DNA from: Arboricoccus pini
GTDB taxonomy: Bacteria; Pseudomonadota; Alphaproteobacteria; Geminicoccales; Geminicoccaceae
Assembly (NCBI RefSeq): GCF_900187945.1
Contig: NZ_FYEH01000001.1
Coordinates: 248,001-312,000, forward strand
Direction: 5' to 3'
Length of the DNA: 64,000 bases
A model generated the notes under the pieces. That model made no database searches. It worked only from the letters and a program-made list of their open reading frames with translations, and was not told the DNA's origin. Of this stretch, positions 59,946 through 64,000 are shown one piece after another; the stretch's first letter is position 1; every line of letters starts with the position of its first letter. The translations under genes and the position numbers were made by a program.

Positions 59946-61023
59946 TATGACGACCGAGGTCGCCAGCGGTTCGTTTGATGACCCGCTTTTCGCCGGTCTG
60001 CTGGAAAGTGTTCCGCCACCGGTCACCGACCGGGAGGCTGTGGACCTCGTCCGGCGGTTCTGGGGTATCGAGGGCCAGGTCGAAAACCTGGCCTGCGAGC
60101 GCGATGCGAATTTTCACATCACTTCCGATAAGGGCAAGGGCTACACGCTGAAGATTTCGAATCCGGCGGAGAAACCCGAGTTCACGAATTTCCAGACCGA
60201 GGCCTTGCGCTGGCTGGAGCGTGTCGATCCGGACCTGTCGGTTCCGAGACTTGTTCCATCGCGGGAGGGCCGCTTCGAGCTGGATGTTCCGCTGTCCGAC
60301 GGTCGGCGGAGCATCGTTCGGCTGTTGACCTGGATCGAAGGCAAGCAACTCTACCGTGTTGGCATGTCGAAAGGCATCCCGGCTCAGATCGGCCGCATGT
60401 TGGCGCGTCTCGGCCGAGCGCTGCGAAGCTATGACCACCCGGGCGCGACCCACGCGATCCTTTGGGATATCCAAAATGCCGACCGGCTGAAGCCCTTGAT
60501 CCGTTCACTGCCCGCCGATGCGCTGCGCGACCAGCTCGAGGAAGAGCATTATCGCTTCACGGCAGTGACAAAGCCCAAGCTCGTACGGCTGCGCCGTCAG
60601 GTCATCCACAACGATTTCAATCATCACAACATCCTAATGTCCCCGACGGATCCATCGCGGATTGCCGGCGTGTTGGACTTTGGCGACATGGTGAACACCT
60701 ATCTTGCAATCGATGTGGCGGTGGGGGCCTCCTATCTGCTGCCGGCGGACGGCGACCCGCTTGGCGATCTTGGCGCCATGCTGGCAGCCTATTCGGCGGA
60801 AACGCCTCTTCAGCGTGCGGAGGTGGAATTACTGCGTGATCTGATCGTCGCTCGGCTGATGACGACCATTGCGATCACTGGTTGGCGCGCGGCGCGCTAT
60901 CCGCAAAACGCCGCTTACATCCTGCGCAACAACGGCGCGGCCCGAAGTGGAATGGAGCGCTTCGCGTTGCTTCCGCGAGAAACCGTTACCGAAGCTTTCC
61001 TGATCTCGGCAGGACTGGAATAG
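59938..61023 (+). CDS. APH-family small-molecule kinase, hydroxylysine-kinase-like
   Basis: About 361 residues of the aminoglycoside-phosphotransferase fold. YTLKISNPAE holds the ATP Lys, VIHNDFNHHNILM (about 222-234) is the Brenner motif with the catalytic Asp, and GVLDFGDMV the metal-binding Asp. Kinases of this group that sit beside AGXT2L-type lyases include 5-hydroxylysine kinase. GTG at 59938 has GAGG at 59925-59928 and overlaps the pxpC end; ATG at 59947 is an alternative. It probably phosphorylates the hydroxyl of an amino alcohol for the next enzyme. Confidence 0.85.
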   Translation: MSDMTTEVASGSFDDPLFAGLLESVPPPVTDREAVDLVRRFWGIEGQVENLACERDANFHITSDKGKGYTLKISNPAEKPEFTNFQTEALRWLERVDPDLSVPRLVPSREGRFELDVPLSDGRRSIVRLLTWIEGKQLYRVGMSKGIPAQIGRMLARLGRALRSYDHPGATHAILWDIQNADRLKPLIRSLPADALRDQLEEEHYRFTAVTKPKLVRLRRQVIHNDFNHHNILMSPTDPSRIAGVLDFGDMVNTYLAIDVAVGASYLLPADGDPLGDLGAMLAAYSAETPLQRAEVELLRDLIVARLMTTIAITGWRAARYPQNAAYILRNNGAARSGMERFALLPRETVTEAFLISAGLE

Positions 61024-61026
61024 AAA

Positions 61027-62346
61027 ATGCTTAAAGAGGCGATGGTAAATGCCTTTGTGGAAGGGGAGACTCCATTGTCCCCGGAAACAGAGGCCATGAT
61101 TGCAAGACGTAAGGCTTTGCTCGGCCCAGCCTACCGGCTGTTCTACCAAAAGCCGCTACATCTGGTGCGCGGTAAGGGCGTCTGGCTCTATGATGTCGAG
61201 GACACCGCCTATCTCGACGCCTACAACAACGTCACCTCGATCGGCCATTGCAATTCCCATGTGGTCGAAGCGATTGCCAGGCAGGCCGGTACCCTCGCCA
61301 CCAATACGCGGTACCTGCACGGATCTATTCTCGATTACTCGGCTAGGCTGCTTGCCACGATGCCACCCGAGATCGAACATTTGATGTTTACCTGCACGGG
61401 CTCGGAGGCCAACGATTTGGCACTGCGCATCGCCCGTACCTTTACCGGCGGCACGGGCATCATCGTCACCGAGACCGCCTATCACGGCATTACCCTTGCC
61501 GTGTCGGAATTCTCGCCTTCGCTCGGCGAGAAGGTTGATCTGGGCTGCCATGTGAGGACGGTTCCCGCTCCCGATAGCTATCGCTCGGAAGATGTCGCGG
61601 CCGAATTTGAGAAAAATGTCCGTTCGGCGATCGCCGATCTCAAGCGCCATGGCATCAAGCCGGCAATGTTTATCTGCGACGGCATCTTTTCCTCCGACGG
61701 AGTCTTCGATGGGCCGACAGGCTTCCTGAAGGGAGCGGTCGAGGCTGTTCGGGAGGCCGGAGGGCTCTACGTCGCCGACGAAGTCCAATCAGGATTCGGG
61801 CGGACGGGTGATGCGATGTGGGGCTTCCAGCGCCACGGCGTGGTCCCAGATATCGTGACCATGGGCAAGCCTATGGGTAACGGATACCCTGTCGCAGGTG
61901 TGGCGGCACGCCACGCTGTTCTCGAAGAGTTCGGAAGAAACGGGCGTTATTTCAATACGTTCGGCGGGAATGCCGTGGCAATGGCCGCAGCACATGCCGT
62001 CCTGGACGTGATCGAGAACGATGGCTTGATGGCAAACGCGCGCGCCGTCGGGGCCTATCTGCGCGAAGGAATCCGCGCTCTACAGCCAGACTATCCGTTG
62101 ATCGGCGACGTGCGCGGTGCTGGCCTGTTCATCGGGGTGGAGATCGTCGGCAATCCGCTCGCCCGTACGCCCGACGCCGCGCTGACCTCCGCCATCGTCA
62201 ATCAGATGCGCGACGAACAGGTCCTGATCTCGGCATGCGCCAAGGCGGCGAACGTGCTCAAAATTCGCCCGCCTTTGATCTTCACCCGCGAAAATGCCGA
62301 CTTCTTTATCAGCAAGCTCAGCCTCGTGCTGTCGCGACTTTCCTGA
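61027..62346 (+). CDS. Class III PLP enzyme, AGXT2L-type phospho-lyase
   Basis: A 439-residue fold-type I enzyme. YNNVTSIGHCNSHVVEAI, TNTRYLHGSILDYSARL and TGSEANDLALRIAR are closer to AGXT2L1/AGXT2L2 (ethanolamine-phosphate and 5-phosphohydroxylysine phospho-lyases) than to ordinary aminotransferases. DEVQSGFGRTG gives the PLP Asp and TMGKPMGNGYPVAG the Schiff-base K281; FNTFGGNAVA follows. The expected reaction removes phosphate and ammonia from a phosphorylated 1,2-amino alcohol, giving an aldehyde. It starts three bases after the kinase stop. Confidence 0.87.
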   Translation: MLKEAMVNAFVEGETPLSPETEAMIARRKALLGPAYRLFYQKPLHLVRGKGVWLYDVEDTAYLDAYNNVTSIGHCNSHVVEAIARQAGTLATNTRYLHGSILDYSARLLATMPPEIEHLMFTCTGSEANDLALRIARTFTGGTGIIVTETAYHGITLAVSEFSPSLGEKVDLGCHVRTVPAPDSYRSEDVAAEFEKNVRSAIADLKRHGIKPAMFICDGIFSSDGVFDGPTGFLKGAVEAVREAGGLYVADEVQSGFGRTGDAMWGFQRHGVVPDIVTMGKPMGNGYPVAGVAARHAVLEEFGRNGRYFNTFGGNAVAMAAAHAVLDVIENDGLMANARAVGAYLREGIRALQPDYPLIGDVRGAGLFIGVEIVGNPLARTPDAALTSAIVNQMRDEQVLISACAKAANVLKIRPPLIFTRENADFFISKLSLVLSRLS

Positions 62347-62361
62347 ACCGAGGTGCTCGCC

Positions 62362-62604
62362 ATGGCCATCATACAGATTGTCCCGCCTGTTCCAGGCATT
62401 CTCTACCTGAGTCCCACCCCGGGTGCGGCTCTCTTCAAACAGCCAGGTGACGCCGTAGCGGCGGGCGAAACGGTGGCGCTCGTCGAAGTGATGAAGTCGT
62501 TCCTCCCCGTCGAGGCGGAAGCGGCGGGCACCTTCGTGCGCTATCTTGTCGACAACGAGGCGAATGTGGAACCGGATCAGGCCGTCTGCGAGATCGAGGG
62601 CTGA
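62362..62604 (+). CDS. Biotin carboxyl carrier protein, short form
   Basis: An 80-residue lone biotinyl domain. VEVMKSF carries the biotinylated K45; the usual EAMKM is altered to EVMKS. GDAVAAGETVALVE and FVRYLVDNEANVEPDQAVCEIE form the two hairpin halves. It lacks the long N-terminal region of AccB, so it is a dedicated small carrier. ATG at 62362 has GAGG upstream; GTG at 62353 is also in frame. It lies between the lyase and biotin carboxylase genes. Confidence 0.9.
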   Translation: MAIIQIVPPVPGILYLSPTPGAALFKQPGDAVAAGETVALVEVMKSFLPVEAEAAGTFVRYLVDNEANVEPDQAVCEIEG

Positions 62605-62606
62605 CC

Positions 62607-63986
62607 ATGTCCACTGGAATCAGCAAGCTTCTGATTGCCAATCGTGGCGAGATCGCCGTTCGAATCATTCGCGCCGCGCGAGAACTCGGAATTGCGACCG
62701 TGCAGGTTGTCAGCACGGCGGATCACGACATGCTCGCGGCGAGAATGGCCGACCAGGTGATTGAGATCGGTCCGGCGCCCGCTACCAAGTCCTATCTGAA
62801 TGTCGAACGGGTCCTTGCTGCGCTTGCCGAAAGCGGCGCCGATGCCGTGCATCCCGGCTATGGGTTTTTGTCCGAAAATGCCGCTTTCGCCCGGGCCGTT
62901 GCTGCGGCGGGGGCGGTCTTCGTCGGCCCGTCGCCGGAGACGATCGAGCAAATGGGCGACAAGGCCAATGCGCGTCTCAGCGCGATCAAGGCGGGGGTGC
63001 CCGTCGTGCCGGGCAGTGATGGCCGGATCGAGACTATCGAGGTGGCCTTCGACGTGGCGGCGACGATCGGCTATCCGGTGATGATCAAGGCCGCGGCCGG
63101 CGGAGGTGGGCGCGGCATCCGGATCGTGCGCAGTCAGGAGGAACTCGATCAGGCCTTGCAGGCCGCGCGTGCCGAGGCGCTGGCAGGCTTTGGCGACGGC
63201 GGAGTCTATATCGAGGCCTATATCGAGAATGCGCGGCATATCGAGGTGCAGATCCTCGGCGATGGCGAAACCTTCGTGCACCTTCATGAGCGCGAATGTT
63301 CGATCCAAAGGCGGCGCCAAAAGGTCTGGGAAGAAGCCCCTGCGGCGATGCTGCCCGCCGACCTGAGGGCGGAGCTTTGCGCGTCTGCCGTGCGGCTTGC
63401 CGCCTCGGTCGGCTACAGCGGCGCCGGAACCCTCGAATATCTCTACGATGCGCACCGCAACGCTTTTTATTTCATCGAGATGAACACCAGGATTCAGGTC
63501 GAACATCCGGTGACGGAAATGATCTCCGGCATCGATATCGTCCGCGAGATGCTGCTGATCGCCGGCGGCGCAAAACTCGGCCTGCGGCAGGAGGACATCC
63601 GCATCAATGGGCATGCGATCGAAATCCGCATCAACGCCGAAGATCCCAGCCGCTCTTTCTTTCCCTCGCCGGGCAGGATTGAGGAAATCGTGGTGCCGGA
63701 AGGCAGCGGGCTGCGCTTCGATACCGGCATTTATGCAGGCTATACGGTCCCGGCCTTCTACGATTCGCTTCTAGGCAAGCTCGTGGCCTGGGGGCAGGAC
63801 CGGCCTGCCGCCATCGAAAGGCTGAAGCAGGCGCTTGATGCCACCTTCGTCGGGCCGAAGCCGACCACCCTTTCGCTTCACCGCATGCTCGTGCGAGATC
63901 CGGATGTCATTTCCGGCGCGGTATCGACCCAATGGCTCGAGGACTGGATTGCTCGTGCGCCACGTTTCGGGCAGCCGACCTCATGA
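62607..63986 (+). CDS. Biotin carboxylase
   Basis: A 459-residue ATP-grasp biotin carboxylase. LLIANRGEIAVRIIRAARELG is the family N terminus, IKAAAGGGGRGIRIV the glycine-rich loop, HIEVQILGD and HERECSIQRRRQK the bicarbonate/ATP segments, and FIEMNTRIQVEHPVTE the catalytic block. It carboxylates the biotin of the adjacent carrier. Length fits AccC, but its place in the pxp operon and a partner carrier that is not AccB-like suggest a pathway enzyme, not the fatty-acid one. It starts two bases after the carrier stop. Confidence 0.93.
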   Translation: MSTGISKLLIANRGEIAVRIIRAARELGIATVQVVSTADHDMLAARMADQVIEIGPAPATKSYLNVERVLAALAESGADAVHPGYGFLSENAAFARAVAAAGAVFVGPSPETIEQMGDKANARLSAIKAGVPVVPGSDGRIETIEVAFDVAATIGYPVMIKAAAGGGGRGIRIVRSQEELDQALQAARAEALAGFGDGGVYIEAYIENARHIEVQILGDGETFVHLHERECSIQRRRQKVWEEAPAAMLPADLRAELCASAVRLAASVGYSGAGTLEYLYDAHRNAFYFIEMNTRIQVEHPVTEMISGIDIVREMLLIAGGAKLGLRQEDIRINGHAIEIRINAEDPSRSFFPSPGRIEEIVVPEGSGLRFDTGIYAGYTVPAFYDSLLGKLVAWGQDRPAAIERLKQALDATFVGPKPTTLSLHRMLVRDPDVISGAVSTQWLEDWIARAPRFGQPTS

Positions 63987-64000
63987 CACGTATCGTGGTC
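63983..64000 (+). CDS. Start of the next gene in the operon, cut by the window edge
   Basis: ATG at 63983 overlaps the biotin carboxylase stop (ATGA) and opens a frame reading MTRIVV before the window ends. The coupling pattern matches the rest of the operon. Nothing can be said about function. Confidence 0.5.

Overview
This is a GC-rich chromosomal window from what looks like an alphaproteobacterium. The signs are a homospermidine synthase/ornithine decarboxylase pair with a possible speF-type leader, tight ATGA/GTGA/TTGA stop-start couplings, RNase PH next to RdgB, and many ABC and Tat-dependent transport genes. I could not fix the genus; Rhodospirillales- or Rhizobiales-like is my inference only.

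Layout, left to right. 1-4.5 kb: a small ribbon-helix-helix-like protein, homospermidine synthase, ornithine decarboxylase and two GNAT acetyltransferases. 4.5-10.5 kb: a 29-bp tandem repeat, a FUSC exporter coupled to an aldo-keto reductase, and a circularly permuted ATP-grasp/alpha-E pair behind a sigma-54-like promoter. 10.5-18.5 kb: a secreted EndoU-like nuclease coupled to a MATE exporter, a threonine aldolase, a periplasmic peptidoglycan-binding protein, a KDG/KDGal kinase-aldolase operon, and two macrodomain genes, one of them degenerate. 18.5-34.7 kb: ABC-F, AlkB, a surface-lipid/polysaccharide group (sulfotransferase, glycosyltransferase, LpxL-like, ELM1-like), radical SAM, S9 peptidase, cell-wall hydrolase, DUF192, DapA-like, AmpG, HU, rph, rdgB and tRNA-Ala(UGC). 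34.8-36.3 kb is a sparse, AT-richer stretch with a frameshifted DUF3800 gene.

36.3-49.5 kb is a catabolic island. An aldehyde dehydrogenase, M19 dipeptidase, AhpD-like protein, sarcosine-oxidase-type flavoenzyme and proline-racemase-family enzyme all read leftward. A GlxA-type AraC regulator follows, then a livKHMGF branched-chain-type ABC transporter with a GMC oxidoreductase. Together they suggest uptake and oxidation of a proline- or betaine-like amino acid.

50.7-64 kb holds the most unusual system. PxpA (LamB/YcsF), a divergent GroEL-like chaperonin paralogue and a PotABCD-type ABC importer form one rightward operon. A GntR/FCD repressor gene reads back against it. A second rightward operon then encodes PxpB, PxpC, a small-molecule kinase, an AGXT2L-type PLP phospho-lyase, a biotin carrier protein and a biotin carboxylase, and continues off the window. 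Matching GTATATCATATAC-type operators sit in front of both halves. I infer a biotin-dependent carboxylation/opening of an amide or lactam, followed by phosphorylation and phospho-elimination of an amino alcohol. The chaperonin-like protein has GroEL architecture along its length but has lost two ATPase aspartates, and I know of no described role for it in this setting.
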